Part shown: positions 29,528 to 39,418 of the stretch, piece by piece
How the letters are laid out: each line of letters begins with the position of its first letter
Numbering within the stretch: the first letter of the stretch is position 1
DNA from: Alginatibacterium sediminis
GTDB taxonomy: Bacteria; Pseudomonadota; Gammaproteobacteria; Enterobacterales; Celerinatantimonadaceae
Assembly (NCBI RefSeq): GCF_003610775.1
Contig: NZ_RAQO01000008.1
Span: 310,001 to 374,000, forward strand
Direction of reading: 5' to 3'
Length of the DNA: 64,000 bases
Notes under the pieces: generated by a model
What the model saw: the letters and a program-made list of their open reading frames with translations, nothing else
What the model was told of the DNA's origin: nothing
Databases searched by the model: none
Made by a program: the position numbers and the translations under genes

Positions 29528-30436
29528 TTATGTATATAGTCCCGAAGACAAATAGCGGTCACCACGATCACAAATAATGGTAACAATAACGGCATTCTCA
29601 AGTTGCTGGCTTAAACGCAATGCTGCCGCAACAGCGCCACCGCTTGATACTCCACAAAAAATGCCCTCTTGCCGAGCTAGATCTCGCATGCTTGACTCAG
29701 CCTCTTGTTGGCTGATATCCATGACTTGGTCAACTCGGCTGGCGTCAAAAATTTTGGGTAAATACTCTTTTGGCCAGCGGCGGATCCCTGGAATGCTAGC
29801 ACCGTCTTCAGGTTGTAGACCGACAATTTGAACACTTGGGTTTTGTTGTTTTAAGTATTTTGAAGTCCCCATAATGGTACCTGTGGTTCCCATTGCACTC
29901 ACAAAATGGGTAATGTTGCCATTGGTTTGCTGCCAGATCTCTGGACCAGTGCTTTGAAAATGCGCGAGCGGATTATCGGAGTTAGCGAACTGATCAAGCA
30001 CCTTGCCTTTACCTTCAGCCTGCATTGATAAAGCGAGGTCTCTTGCCCCTTCCATGCCTTGTTCCTTACTAACTAGAATCAGGCTAGCACCGTAAGCTGT
30101 CATTGCGTCTTTGCGTTCTTGAGTCGCATTTTCTGGCATGATCAAGGTAATCGGATAGCCTTTTATCGCTGCCGCCATGGCCAAGGCTATCCCCGTGTTA
30201 CCACTCGTGGCTTCAACAAGACTATCGCCGGCTGTAATTTCACCGCGAGTCTCAGCTTGATTAATCATCGACATAGCGGCTCTGTCTTTGACAGAGCCGG
30301 CAGGGTTATTCCCTTCAAGCTTAAGCAAAATAGTATTGCTGGTCTGCCCCTGTAGGCGTTGCAAACGCACTAAGGGTGTATTCCCTACACAAGACTCTAT
30401 GCTGGGATAGTCCGTTGTGTTGGTTGCGTTTTGCAT
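29528..30436 (-). CDS. cysM: Cysteine synthase B
   Basis: CysM makes cysteine from O-acetylserine with sulfide, or S-sulfocysteine with thiosulfate, using PLP. The PLP lysine is Lys50 in NPAGSVKDRA. EATSGNTGIALA binds the substrate carboxylate, and the phosphate-binding loop is GTTGTIMG. GVSSGGAVAAA and ICDRGDRY are near the end. The 302-residue length and the C-terminal form favour CysM over CysK. It stands as a single gene. No CysB site could be assigned with confidence. Confidence 0.93.
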   Translation of the reverse strand: MQNATNTTDYPSIESCVGNTPLVRLQRLQGQTSNTILLKLEGNNPAGSVKDRAAMSMINQAETRGEITAGDSLVEATSGNTGIALAMAAAIKGYPITLIMPENATQERKDAMTAYGASLILVSKEQGMEGARDLALSMQAEGKGKVLDQFANSDNPLAHFQSTGPEIWQQTNGNITHFVSAMGTTGTIMGTSKYLKQQNPSVQIVGLQPEDGASIPGIRRWPKEYLPKIFDASRVDQVMDISQQEAESSMRDLARQEGIFCGVSSGGAVAAALRLSQQLENAVIVTIICDRGDRYLSSGLYT

Positions 30437-30794
30437 GCATATCCTTACTTAATTCAAATTACGACTAACTTTGCTTTTTTTACTCTCTTCAACGCTATTT
30501 GTCCACCAGACTTCTAGACTGAAGCTAAGCTGAATTGGCTTATAAGACGCTGCTAACAACGCTACTTTCAGATTTTGTACGCGCTTAAACACGCAACTTT
30601 CATCGCCGGCCACTTAAGCACCAAACGTTAACGCACAAACCAATGCTGATTCTAGAATCCTACTAATTGTGGCTTTTAGTTTTGAGATTAGACGTCTCAA
30701 ACCATGCGATTATCATATACTTATTAACATATAGTATTTGTTCTATCTGGATATAATTAGCGCAAATTAAGCCGACATTAGATGAGCCAGACCA
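30437..30794. other. Divergent intergenic region between cysM and the cytochrome P460 gene
   Basis: About 358 bases separate the two starts. It must contain both promoters and ends in an AT-rich stretch before 30795. No reading frame, RNA gene or convincing operator was seen. Confidence 0.4.
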
Positions 30795-31355
30795 ATGATG
30801 TTAAGAATAATGATCCTTACCAGCCTTTTACTATGCAATTACGTTACTAATAGTTATGCCAGTTTAGCTGATCCAGCAGATACCTTTGGTGAGCTTGTCG
30901 ATGACACAGGTACAATCGCTTTTCCTCACGCCTTTCAAACTCAACTTGTTCATTTGGGGACCACCGCGGTCGTCGGTGAAAACATGCTGTTAAAGAATCT
31001 CAATGGTATATATACCCAAGAAGCCTCGATTGAGATCTACAACCAAACTGGCCTTTGGCCCGACGGCACCGTATTTGTTAAAGACGTAAAGCATGTCAGT
31101 TCAGAGCGACTCAGTACTGGTTTGGTTTACCACCAACAAAACAACGATATATTTTTTGTCATGGTGAAAGACACTCAGCAACGGTTCACTCAAAACCAAC
31201 ACTGGGGCGAAGGTTGGGGCTGGGCAATGTTTGGGCAAGCACCTGAGATGAATGAGAGTCCCAATCGTCAATTTTGCCAAGCCTGTCATGCTCCGCGTGA
31301 AAGCAACGACTGGTTATTTACCGACCAATACCCAGCGCTACTAAAACAAAAATAG
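30795..31355 (+). CDS. Exported cytochrome P460-family protein
   Basis: The 186-residue protein has a signal peptide (cleavage near SYASLA) and a single c-type heme site CQACH at residues 161-165, close to the C-terminus. GLWPDGTVFVKDVKHV in the middle fits the cytochrome P460 / cytochrome c'-beta fold. P460 proteins oxidise hydroxylamine or bind NO, using a heme cross-linked to a lysine. Lys96 or Lys99 lies in about the right region, but cross-linking cannot be judged here. The start is one of two adjacent ATGs. It is monocistronic. Confidence 0.8.
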   Translation: MMLRIMILTSLLLCNYVTNSYASLADPADTFGELVDDTGTIAFPHAFQTQLVHLGTTAVVGENMLLKNLNGIYTQEASIEIYNQTGLWPDGTVFVKDVKHVSSERLSTGLVYHQQNNDIFFVMVKDTQQRFTQNQHWGEGWGWAMFGQAPEMNESPNRQFCQACHAPRESNDWLFTDQYPALLKQK

Positions 31356-31543
31356 GGCCTTGGTAAAACAATTTGGAACTGCGGATTCACTAAGTTCGAC
31401 GACGAGTTTCGAGCTAAGTGACTTAATGAGTCGATAGCAAGATTGCGCAACAAATACTAACCAAGTAAGCCAAGCTTTATGTTCAAAGTCGCCGTAAATG
31501 AATAAAACTCGCAGCGATAAAAAACACCACCTTGAGGTAAGAA

Positions 31544-31568
31544 AGCTTGGCTCAAGAGCCAGGCTTTT
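31544..31568. terminator. Probable bidirectional terminator between P460 and LysR genes
   Basis: AGCTTGGCTC (31544-31553) pairs with GAGCCAGGCT (31556-31565), with one G-T wobble, followed by TTT on the plus strand; on the minus strand the hairpin is also followed by TTTC. It lies between two convergent stops. Confidence 0.6.
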
Positions 31569-31587
31569 GGCGCATGTGATTTTAGGC

Positions 31588-32460
31588 TTAGTGTTTTAGG
31601 CTATCCAGAATAAACTTAACCGCCGGACCTTGTGGCTGATTTGAAAGCCAACTAACATCAACAACGGTGGTCATTTTGGCTTGACTAAACTCAGGTTTGA
31701 AGTCGATAAGGCTCCCCAGACTTTGTTTCTCAGTTAGCAATATTTTTGGAACGTAAGCCCAACCGAGACCTTGTTCAACTAAACGAATTACATCATCCAG
31801 ATCAAAGGCGTACCACAGCTCTTGAGACAATTTGCCAATGCTCTTTAAAGTTGGATTTTGCATCATGCTGCTACAGACAATTTGACGTTGGCTAATCAGT
31901 GTTTGGGTATCAACCACGTCCATGTCCGCAAATACTGAATCAGGACTGCAAGTAAACGCCCATTCGATATCCCCAAAGGTAAAAAAGTCCAGATGTTCTG
32001 GCACTGCGTGCATAGGCAGGTTAATTGCGAGCTGAATTTGGTCATCAACGATAGCTTGGGTTAAATCATCACAACTGTATTTGCGTAGGTGAACTTGAGT
32101 AAAAGGGAATTGCTGGGCCATTTTTTCGAGTACGGTTTCAATAATCGATAAAGGCACCATAGTATCCATGCCGATATAGATAGAGTCTTCGACTTGATCA
32201 ACAACACTTTTAGCATAGTTTTCGATGCGGTCCGCTTGTCGAAGCAAGGTCTTTGACTGCTCATACAAGCGCTGCCCTTGTTCGGTCAAGGTCGGATATT
32301 TAGTATCACGATTGAACAGCAGCACATTTAAATCTAGTTCGATATTGCTTATGGCGATACTTACGGAGCTTTGGCTTTTACCTAAATGCCTTGCTGCTGC
32401 AGAAAAAGACCCTTGCTCTACAGCACTGGCAAAGGCATTAAGCTGTTCTAGATTTAACAT
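31588..32460 (-). CDS. LysR-family transcriptional regulator
   Basis: The 290-residue regulator has the N-terminal winged helix-turn-helix LNAFASAVEQGSFSAAARHLGKSQSSVS over residues 7-34. The periplasmic-binding-like effector domain starts near residue 90. It sits alone between the P460 gene and msrQ, with no divergent partner, so its targets are not clear. No specific subfamily is recognised. Confidence 0.88.
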   Translation of the reverse strand: MLNLEQLNAFASAVEQGSFSAAARHLGKSQSSVSIAISNIELDLNVLLFNRDTKYPTLTEQGQRLYEQSKTLLRQADRIENYAKSVVDQVEDSIYIGMDTMVPLSIIETVLEKMAQQFPFTQVHLRKYSCDDLTQAIVDDQIQLAINLPMHAVPEHLDFFTFGDIEWAFTCSPDSVFADMDVVDTQTLISQRQIVCSSMMQNPTLKSIGKLSQELWYAFDLDDVIRLVEQGLGWAYVPKILLTEKQSLGSLIDFKPEFSQAKMTTVVDVSWLSNQPQGPAVKFILDSLKH

Positions 32461-32533
32461 GTAGTTAGCTTCTAATCATCAAAATTATTAGCCTATAGTA
32501 AACCTTATTTCGCACCAAACAATAGCGAAAAGA

Positions 32534-33154
32534 TTAGGATCTGAAACTCCCAATCCAAGCTTTGAATTGTCGAGTTCGTAAGCCTACAAGACCCAACAGT
32601 ATAAGTAGGTATACCAATGGCTCAATATAGCCTGATTTCAAAGACCACCAGAAGTGTAGCGGTAGTAACAAGCTTAATGCATAGATAAAACCATGCAGTT
32701 TCAACCAGGAACGCTTCATTTTACGTCTGACCAACTGCGGTGAACTCAGGGTTAACGCAAGCAAGATCAAAAAGGCCAGAGCACCAACCAAAATATAAGG
32801 TCGTTTTACTAGCTCCTCAAAAGCCAGCGCCCAGTCCAAACCAAGGTCGAGTACCAAATAAGCCAAAATATGTAAAAAGGCATAGAACGCAACATATAAA
32901 CCAACGAGCCTGCGATAAGCGATTAAGGCTGGTCGCTTAAAACGTCGACTTAGAGGTGCTAATACCAAGCACAATACTAAGATATTCAAGGCCCAATTCG
33001 CATAAAAATGAATTAATTGCTGTACCGGATCTCCGCCCCATGCAGACGATATTATCGCAAACACAGAGACGACAAGGGGCAATAACAATGCCCAATGCAG
33101 GGTAATTCGAATCCATAAGCTATGGCGATGCAAAAATGCGTTACTGAGCATCAA
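32534..33154 (-). CDS. msrQ: MsrQ, heme-containing membrane subunit of the periplasmic methionine sulfoxide reductase
   Basis: MsrQ (YedZ) passes electrons from the quinone pool or a flavin reductase to MsrP. The 206-residue protein has about six membrane helices and conserved histidines for heme b, including HILAYLVLD and KLHGFIYALSLLLPLHFWW. Its start overlaps the msrP stop by four bases, so the pair is translationally coupled. Length and context match E. coli MsrQ. Confidence 0.92.
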   Translation of the reverse strand: MMLSNAFLHRHSLWIRITLHWALLLPLVVSVFAIISSAWGGDPVQQLIHFYANWALNILVLCLVLAPLSRRFKRPALIAYRRLVGLYVAFYAFLHILAYLVLDLGLDWALAFEELVKRPYILVGALAFLILLALTLSSPQLVRRKMKRSWLKLHGFIYALSLLLPLHFWWSLKSGYIEPLVYLLILLGLVGLRTRQFKAWIGSFRS

Positions 33155-34158
33155 TAGTACCGGGTTAGATCGAGATCTTTGTACATACTGGCCACTTGCT
33201 CTGAGTAGCCATTGAACATGAGTGTATCTATTCGCGTTCTACCCAATATACCAGCATCGTCAATACGTCTTTCGGTCTTTTGTGTCCAACGAGGATGATC
33301 AACACCAGGATTTACATTGGCATAAAAACCGTACTCACTTGGGCCTAACATGTTCCAGGTCGTTTGTGGCATTTGATCGGTAAAGGTAATCCTAGAAATT
33401 GACTTAATGCTCTTAAATCCATATTTCCATGGCACCACTAAACGCAGTGGCGCGCCATTTTGTGCAGGTAGCGTTTTACCGTACATGCCAAAGGCCATAA
33501 AAGTAAGGTCATTGTAGGCTTCATCTAAGCGCAAACCTTCTCGATATGGATAATCGATACCGCCGCCTAAACGTCGGTTTTCTTGACCTGGAAATTGTTC
33601 CGGATCATAGAGAGTTTCAAAAGCTAAGTACTTCGCACCACTTAGCGGTTTTACGTCTTTGAGCAGCTGTTTTAACGTCAGTCCAACCCAAGGGATAACC
33701 ATGGACCATGCTTCCACACAGCGCAGACGATAAATTCGTTCTTCGAAAGCAGCCATGGCTAGAATTTTTTCGACATCAATTGTCACTTCGTTTTCGACTA
33801 AACCATCAACTTTAAGCTGCCAAGGCAGTGGCTGAAAATGCGAGCTATTATTGGCTGGGTCGTTTTTGCCGGTACCAAACTCATAGAAGTTGTTATGCGT
33901 AGTAGCTTTGCTCTCTGGAGTTAAACTGTCACTTGGCGGATTTCCATGCGGCTTGAATTTCAGTGGCATCACCTTTTGTGTCGGTTCATCACTAGAAAAC
34001 CATGCTGCATTGGCTGTACTTGGTAAACCCAAGGTACCAAGGCCCGCGCCACCAGCAACCAGACCTTTCATAATCAGACGTCGTTGCTTAAAAATAGCTT
34101 CTGGCGTGACGTCATTTTCGCTGAGATAGTCCCAACTTGGTTTAGACCTAATCCACAT
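33151..34158 (-). CDS. msrP: MsrP, molybdopterin catalytic subunit of the periplasmic methionine sulfoxide reductase
   Basis: MsrP repairs oxidised methionine in periplasmic proteins. It is 335 residues long and begins with a twin-arginine signal (R26-R27-L-I-M-K, then a hydrophobic stretch to about residue 51), so it is exported folded with its cofactor. The molybdenum-ligand Cys147 lies in YRLRCVEAWSMVIPW. GGGIDYPYREGLRLDEA and APLRLVVPWKYGFKSIKSI are conserved sulfite-oxidase-fold segments. It is the first gene of msrPQ. Confidence 0.94.
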   Translation of the reverse strand: MWIRSKPSWDYLSENDVTPEAIFKQRRLIMKGLVAGGAGLGTLGLPSTANAAWFSSDEPTQKVMPLKFKPHGNPPSDSLTPESKATTHNNFYEFGTGKNDPANNSSHFQPLPWQLKVDGLVENEVTIDVEKILAMAAFEERIYRLRCVEAWSMVIPWVGLTLKQLLKDVKPLSGAKYLAFETLYDPEQFPGQENRRLGGGIDYPYREGLRLDEAYNDLTFMAFGMYGKTLPAQNGAPLRLVVPWKYGFKSIKSISRITFTDQMPQTTWNMLGPSEYGFYANVNPGVDHPRWTQKTERRIDDAGILGRTRIDTLMFNGYSEQVASMYKDLDLTRYY

Positions 34159-34315
34159 AAACGCTCCTAATAAATGATCCCTGTCTCGTTGTTATACGAG
34201 AGTTGAACAAAGCTTTGATCACAAATCACATCGAATTAATAAATGGACAAGCCTTCGATGCTTCTAATCTAAAACCACTAACTATTTAACTAGACCGCGT
34301 TTTTGAGAATTTATT

Positions 34316-35620
34316 TCAAAGAAATTCACTTCCTTGTTGCTCAATCCGGCTGGCCAGTTGGTAATCTGCACTTAAACTTAAGCCGTTTAGATAACGCCGT
34401 AACATATCCATCGCCACAGCTGTTGCCATGACTCGAATGGGGTGACGCCCTGGACTACTAAACTTTAGTGTTTGGCTAAAGCTAGCGTTGGCCGTAGAAA
34501 TAGCAAAGCACACCGTACCTACAGGCTTAGACTCACTGCCACCATCAGGTCCTGCAACGCCACTGGTCGCAATACCAATGTCGCTACCTAAAACTTGCCG
34601 CACGCCTTGCGCCATCTGTTCAACCACCGACAAGCTCACCGCTCCATACTGCGCTAAGTCTTTGTCGCTCACCTTTAATATCTGGCTTTTAACACTATTG
34701 CTATAAGCGACAATACCACCTACAAAATAGGCTGAGCTTCCGGCTTGTGCAACCAATTGGTCAGCGATCATGCCACCAGTACATGATTCAGCTAATGACA
34801 ACTTGAGCTTACGAACCAACATTTCGTCTTGCAGGCTTTGCGCCCAATTGCCTTGGTCTTCACAAAACAAAAAGGAACCAATTAGTTCACGTACTTGTGC
34901 TTCAAAGCTTAATCGAGTATCAACGCCACAACGTCCGTCATAAAATATTTTGATCTCTATACTCGGACGCGCCGAGCGGTAACCGATGCGCGCCCCTAAT
35001 GGTAAAGTTAGTTTATCAATCTTGTCATTTAGCCACGATTCAGATAATCCAAAACTATAGAAACGCTTCACACCTGTATCAAAAGAAACCGGCAGTCTCG
35101 GGAACCATTGCTCCAGCGCCATTTTTTTCATTTCGCTAGGAACGCCGGGTGTGAAAATAAGTTTGGCCCCTTCGTACTCAATAATAAAACCGCAGGCGGT
35201 GCCTACAGGGTTATCGACAAACTCTGCTCCTTTGGGCAGCATTGCTTGCTTAGCATTACTTTGAGGCATAACTAAATTCTTACGTGCATACCATTGCTGC
35301 AATTGTTCGAGCCACGGTTGATATAGTTCCAGCTCTACTCCTAGCAAACGTGCGGCGGCTTGCGCGCTGCAATCATCCGATGTTGGACCTAAGCCCCCAT
35401 TTACAAACACCCAATCGCTGCGCTTGGCACATTCGCGCATCGACGACACCAAATCGTCTAAATCGTCTGCAACCGTATGTCGCGACTGAAACTTAAGTCC
35501 CAAGTCGCCCAGCTTTTGACCTAGCCAAGCTGCGTTGGTATCGGCTATATCACCTTGCAGTACTTCATCACCTGTACTTAGCATCTCAATTTTTAAGAGC
35601 CGATTATTATTCATTGTCAT
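34316..35620 (-). CDS. cinA: CinA-family protein with nicotinamide-nucleotide amidase domain
   Basis: The protein has an N-terminal MoaB/CinA domain (MLSTGDEVLQGDIADTNA, GGLGPTSDD, TPGVPSEM). From about residue 265 there is a C-terminal PncC-type amidase (SLAESCTGGMIADQL, GGIVAYSNSVK, TSGVAGPDGG). The amidase turns NMN into NaMN in pyridine-nucleotide recycling. I start at ATG 35620, with a GAG ribosome site, rather than a TTG at 35644 that would overlap ltaE. It ends the yeeZ-ltaE-cinA run. Confidence 0.9.
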   Translation of the reverse strand: MTMNNNRLLKIEMLSTGDEVLQGDIADTNAAWLGQKLGDLGLKFQSRHTVADDLDDLVSSMRECAKRSDWVFVNGGLGPTSDDCSAQAAARLLGVELELYQPWLEQLQQWYARKNLVMPQSNAKQAMLPKGAEFVDNPVGTACGFIIEYEGAKLIFTPGVPSEMKKMALEQWFPRLPVSFDTGVKRFYSFGLSESWLNDKIDKLTLPLGARIGYRSARPSIEIKIFYDGRCGVDTRLSFEAQVRELIGSFLFCEDQGNWAQSLQDEMLVRKLKLSLAESCTGGMIADQLVAQAGSSAYFVGGIVAYSNSVKSQILKVSDKDLAQYGAVSLSVVEQMAQGVRQVLGSDIGIATSGVAGPDGGSESKPVGTVCFAISTANASFSQTLKFSSPGRHPIRVMATAVAMDMLRRYLNGLSLSADYQLASRIEQQGSEFL

Positions 35621-35630
35621 GGTGTTCTCG

Positions 35631-36647
35631 TTAGTTTGATGCAAAGTAAGCTTTAATATTATCTAAAAGATAATTAACACTCTGTTGGTCTACGTTTAAG
35701 TGAGTTACAAAACGAATCGGTGCGCCAGCGCTCAGCAAAATACCTTTTTGTTCAAGATAATTAGCTAGCGCATAAGTGTGCTCAGGTTGGCAATGCGCGT
35801 ATACAATATTGGTTTGAACCTGACTAGGTTCACAGCGCAGTTGCTCAATTTGCGAAAGCCCTTGCGCAAGTAACATTGCGTTGTCGTGGTCAATCGCCAA
35901 GCGCTCTACGTTGTTCTCCAGTACATGTTGACCTGCAGCTGCCAATATTCCCGCCTGACGCATGCCACCACCTAGCATTTTACGTAAACGCGTAGCACGC
36001 TCGATAAAGTCTTTTGAACCTAGCACTAAAGAGCCCACTGGAGCCCCCAAGCCTTTTGACAAACACAGCGTAAACGAGTCGAAGTCACCCGTTAAATCAA
36101 CAATACTACGCGATTGTTTAACCGACGCATTAAAGAGACGAGCACCGTCTAAATGCAGAGCCAGCTTACGTTTATCGCACAGTTCTTTTACTTGCTGCGT
36201 ATAACCTTGTGGCAGTACTTTACCGCCAATAGTGTTTTCCAAACTCACAAGACGCGTTTGTGCAAAGTGAAAATCCTCGGCTTTGATCGCCGATTCAATG
36301 TCGCTAACAGCAAGGCTTCCATCAATTTGATTAATGATAGGCTGAGGCTGAATACTTCCTAATACAGCAGCTCCACCAGCTTCATATTTATAGTTATGAG
36401 CTTGTTGACCACAAATATACTCTTGGCCCCGCTGACAATGACTCATGAGTGCCAACAAATTTGCTTGGGTGCCTGAGCTACAAAACAAAGCAGCTTCAAC
36501 TGCAAATTTCTCTTTAGCATAATCTTGCAAACGATTGACGCTTGGGTCGTCACCATATACGTCGTCTCCAACTGGTGCTGCCGCCATAATTTTGCGTAGT
36601 TCATCACTAGGTTTAGTTACGGTGTCACTGCGAAAGTCATGCATCAT
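35631..36647 (-). CDS. ltaE: Low-specificity L-threonine aldolase
   Basis: LtaE is a PLP enzyme that splits threonine or allo-threonine to glycine and acetaldehyde. The protein begins [18 protein letters not shown]; the two adjacent ATGs (36647, 36644) follow a GGAG site. PLP-site segments include [23 protein letters not shown] and the lysine in [13 protein letters not shown]. The length of about 338 residues is normal. The start overlaps the end of the upstream yeeZ-like gene by about 11 bases, and the cinA start follows closely, indicating an operon. Confidence 0.93.
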   Translation of the reverse strand: MMHDFRSDTVTKPSDELRKIMAAAPVGDDVYGDDPSVNRLQDYAKEKFAVEAALFCSSGTQANLLALMSHCQRGQEYICGQQAHNYKYEAGGAAVLGSIQPQPIINQIDGSLAVSDIESAIKAEDFHFAQTRLVSLENTIGGKVLPQGYTQQVKELCDKRKLALHLDGARLFNASVKQSRSIVDLTGDFDSFTLCLSKGLGAPVGSLVLGSKDFIERATRLRKMLGGGMRQAGILAAAGQHVLENNVERLAIDHDNAMLLAQGLSQIEQLRCEPSQVQTNIVYAHCQPEHTYALANYLEQKGILLSAGAPIRFVTHLNVDQQSVNYLLDNIKAYFASN

Positions 36648-37476
36648 GTTTCTCCGAATCTTCGACCCATGCAATCGGATCTGGATATTTAAATTGGTAG
36701 TTCAAAGCGCGTTTAATCGCTCTGTTATCGATAATCTTAGTATTTGAATGGAGCTGAGCATCTACGTTTGGTGGAGCGATCCCCATTGCGGCGGCTGCGG
36801 CATTATAAAATTCAAGCTTGTTTGGATGTTTGTCACTACATGCGTTCCAGCTCTCACCCCACACATCACGCTCAATTAAAGCCAAAATGATGCCAATACA
36901 GTCGTCCCGGTGAATAAGGTTAACCACTGCATCTGGATCCTTTAGCGCTCGGGTGGCAAAAAATCGACCCGGTTTACGCTGAGGTCCAATCAGACCAGAG
37001 AGTCGCAACACAGACCAAGAACCAGCATAGTCCGGTAGTAGTTCGCGTTCGATAAAGCTTAAAGCGATCCCGGATTGTGTATTTGCACTCAAGGGGCTTT
37101 GTTCAGTAACCATTCCGACATCATTGGCATATACCGACGTTGAGCTAATGAACAGTATTTTGGGAAGGTTTTTCTTTGGCAACTCGGCCAGCAGCGCTTG
37201 AATTTGCTGAATGTGAAATTGCGCATCGTTGCGCTTGCGTCCTGGGGGCACATTTATCAACAATATATCGCAATCAAGTAGACGTTTTGCGTTAGAGCTC
37301 TCTAGTTGCGGACTAAGCAGTAACTGGTGCGCATCTATACCTGCCTCGAGCAAAATAGGAAGCTGCTCTATGGTGGTGCTGCTGCCGCGAACATTATAGT
37401 TGTTAGCAATGAGTTCTTTTGCTAATGCTAATCCGAGCCAGCCACAACCTACTATTGAAATGGTCGCATTGGTCAC
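36637..37476 (-). CDS. yeeZ: NAD(P)-binding epimerase-like protein, YeeZ family
   Basis: The 279-residue protein is an extended short-chain dehydrogenase/epimerase relative, resembling E. coli YeeZ. It has [16 protein letters not shown] (nucleotide-binding loop), the [10 protein letters not shown] segment, [17 protein letters not shown] and [11 protein letters not shown]. The catalytic Tyr may be that of the STSVY segment, but the enzyme activity is unknown. It is the first gene of a tight run with ltaE and cinA. Confidence 0.85.
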   Translation of the reverse strand: MTNATISIVGCGWLGLALAKELIANNYNVRGSSTTIEQLPILLEAGIDAHQLLLSPQLESSNAKRLLDCDILLINVPPGRKRNDAQFHIQQIQALLAELPKKNLPKILFISSTSVYANDVGMVTEQSPLSANTQSGIALSFIERELLPDYAGSWSVLRLSGLIGPQRKPGRFFATRALKDPDAVVNLIHRDDCIGIILALIERDVWGESWNACSDKHPNKLEFYNAAAAAMGIAPPNVDAQLHSNTKIIDNRAIKRALNYQFKYPDPIAWVEDSEKHDA

Positions 37477-37833
37477 ATCTGTCCTTAATGTGAGTATTTA
37501 GACGACATCATAACAAACCGATCTCATACTTGTAGGTCAAAAATGCTTATCTTTTTATCAAAGTTTTGCTATTTGAAATGAAATTAAGGTTGCTGGTAGC
37601 GATTTTTGGACAAAAAAAAACGACTCAAAAACTGAGTCGTTAAAATCTGTGCAAAAAACAAAATCTGTCTTCGTTACAGCGGGAAAGTGTCGAACAAAGT
37701 AATAAAACTTAATTCTACTATTGATAGCAAAACTTGCTTCTCAAACAGTGATGAAAAGGCTACCAGAAAACGTTTTCAAAAAAAAGAGTCCTAGGTCTTA
37801 TTTGTAGAAATAAAGCCACAATTGAATTGCTAA
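37477..37833. other. Intergenic region between the ABC-F gene and yeeZ
   Basis: About 357 bases contain one clear terminator (37612-37640) and otherwise AT-rich sequence that probably holds the yeeZ promoter. No further gene was seen. Confidence 0.45.
37612..37640 (-). terminator. Rho-independent terminator downstream of the ABC-F gene
   Basis: On the minus strand ACGACTCA pairs with TGAGTCGT (loop of 5) and runs into nine T residues (37612-37620). It lies about 195 bases past the ABC-F stop codon and before yeeZ. Confidence 0.8.
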
Positions 37834-39414
37834 TTAGTCCGCTATTACTAAATCCAAGGCTTGATTAACGCCAGACTGTTGGGCGAACTCGTGATCGTGA
37901 CTCACCAAAATGAAAGCCCCGCGATGCTGTTCAAGAATCTTAGATAACAACAACTTAGATTGTAAATCTAGATGATTGTCAGGTTCATCAAGCAATAAAA
38001 CCGGATTATTGGCTTGATGACTTACAATAAGCATCGCCAATTTCATCCGCTCGCCACCGCTCAATTCACTCGCACAACGATGCACACTATCCGCTCTAAA
38101 GCCGATCCCAGCTAGCAAGATCCGAGCTTGAGTTTGCAACACCTGCGGGCAGCTTGATTGTATCGTTTCTAAGAGGCTCAGCGTGTTATCAATAAGAGCA
38201 AAATGTTGGTCTAAATAACAAAGTGTCGAGTTAACTCTCAAACTCGAATTAGCAACGCTGTCGTGGGCAATTAAGTACTTCAACAAGCTAGATTTACCGC
38301 TAGCATTCGGCCCTCGTAAATGAAGTTTAGTGTGCTCTTTGACGACAAAACTTAAAGGGTTAGTGTCTCCATAGGTTTGCACCAAATTTGTCGCCTCAAT
38401 TAAGCTTCCTCGATGATGTTCAACATGTCCAAAGTAAATAGATTGGCTTACATCGTTCTCTAGCTGATCGCGTAAATTCTGGATTTTAAGCTCCAGTTTA
38501 TGCTTTCGAGATAAATCATTTTTTTTGCGATGCGCGGCATTCGCAGTCGCTTTATCGCGCATGCCATCAAGTACAAGCTTCGATTGCCCTCCTTTAACAC
38601 GCAATCGATTGCCCATCGCCGCTTTCTGTTCGGCTACTTCCTTATTTTTCTGAGTTTGCGCCTTTAACTTGGCTTGTTGCTTGTCCAATGCAGTTAATTG
38701 ACGCTGCGTAGCAATACCTTGTTGAGTTTGTTGTTGCTGATAGAAGTCGTATCCTCCTCCATATTGCGTGATGCCTAGTTCATTTAGCTGCCATATGGCT
38801 TGCATGTCGCGCAGCAACAGACGGTCATGGCTGATCAGAACAATGTAGCCAGGATAAGCTTGGATCTGCTGCAGTAGCCATTGTTTAGATTGGATGTCTA
38901 GGTGATTGGACGGTTCGTCCAAAATAAGCAATCGCGATTGCCGTTGAAATAAGCACCACAACACCAATCGCGAACGCTGCCCACCACTAAGCGCAGTACA
39001 GTAGGTATTTGCGTTACTAGGTAAACCCAAAGCTTCAAGTTGTTTAGATAACTGCTCCTTCAACAACCAACGCTCATTGATCAACTCAAATAGACCTGAC
39101 TCTGAATTTCCATTAGCAACCTGTTCCAATGCATTAAGAACATCATCTAACCCCAAAAATTGCGCAATCGTTAACTGCGTATTTAGACTTGATTCAATTT
39201 GTTGCTGGTAGATGGCACTAGTGTTGGCACATACTATCGAACCTGTGCTTGGTTGAATATTTTGCGCCAGAATTTCGGCTAGTAGCGATTTACCACAGCC
39301 ATTTCGTCCAACAACTCCAATGCGTTTACAAGTGATGCTAAAACTTAGGTTGGCAAATAAACGATGGCCGTCGGCAAAAGTGTAGCCAAGGTTGTGGGCA
39401 GTTAATACGGGCAT
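37834..39414 (-). CDS. ABC-F family ATPase (translation factor or ribosome protection type)
   Basis: The 526-residue protein has two ABC ATPase domains and no membrane segments, the ABC-F layout. The first domain has Walker A GRNGCGKS (36-43), signature LSGGQRS and Walker B LLILDEPSNHLD. The second has GPNASGKS, LSGGERMK and VLLLDEPDNHLD. A long basic linker (about residues 225-320) joins them, with KQQAKLKAQTQKNKEVAEQK in it. ABC-F proteins bind the ribosomal E site to relieve stalls or protect from antibiotics. The subgroup cannot be fixed. A strong AGGAGG ribosome site precedes ATG 39414. Confidence 0.88.
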   Translation of the reverse strand: MPVLTAHNLGYTFADGHRLFANLSFSITCKRIGVVGRNGCGKSLLAEILAQNIQPSTGSIVCANTSAIYQQQIESSLNTQLTIAQFLGLDDVLNALEQVANGNSESGLFELINERWLLKEQLSKQLEALGLPSNANTYCTALSGGQRSRLVLWCLFQRQSRLLILDEPSNHLDIQSKQWLLQQIQAYPGYIVLISHDRLLLRDMQAIWQLNELGITQYGGGYDFYQQQQTQQGIATQRQLTALDKQQAKLKAQTQKNKEVAEQKAAMGNRLRVKGGQSKLVLDGMRDKATANAAHRKKNDLSRKHKLELKIQNLRDQLENDVSQSIYFGHVEHHRGSLIEATNLVQTYGDTNPLSFVVKEHTKLHLRGPNASGKSSLLKYLIAHDSVANSSLRVNSTLCYLDQHFALIDNTLSLLETIQSSCPQVLQTQARILLAGIGFRADSVHRCASELSGGERMKLAMLIVSHQANNPVLLLDEPDNHLDLQSKLLLSKILEQHRGAFILVSHDHEFAQQSGVNQALDLVIAD

Positions 39415-39418
39415 AGAA

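Noticed and set aside
34159-34315. FNR or CRP site upstream of msrP
   Set aside because: TTGATCACAAATCA resembles the sites but the half-site spacing is wrong for both.
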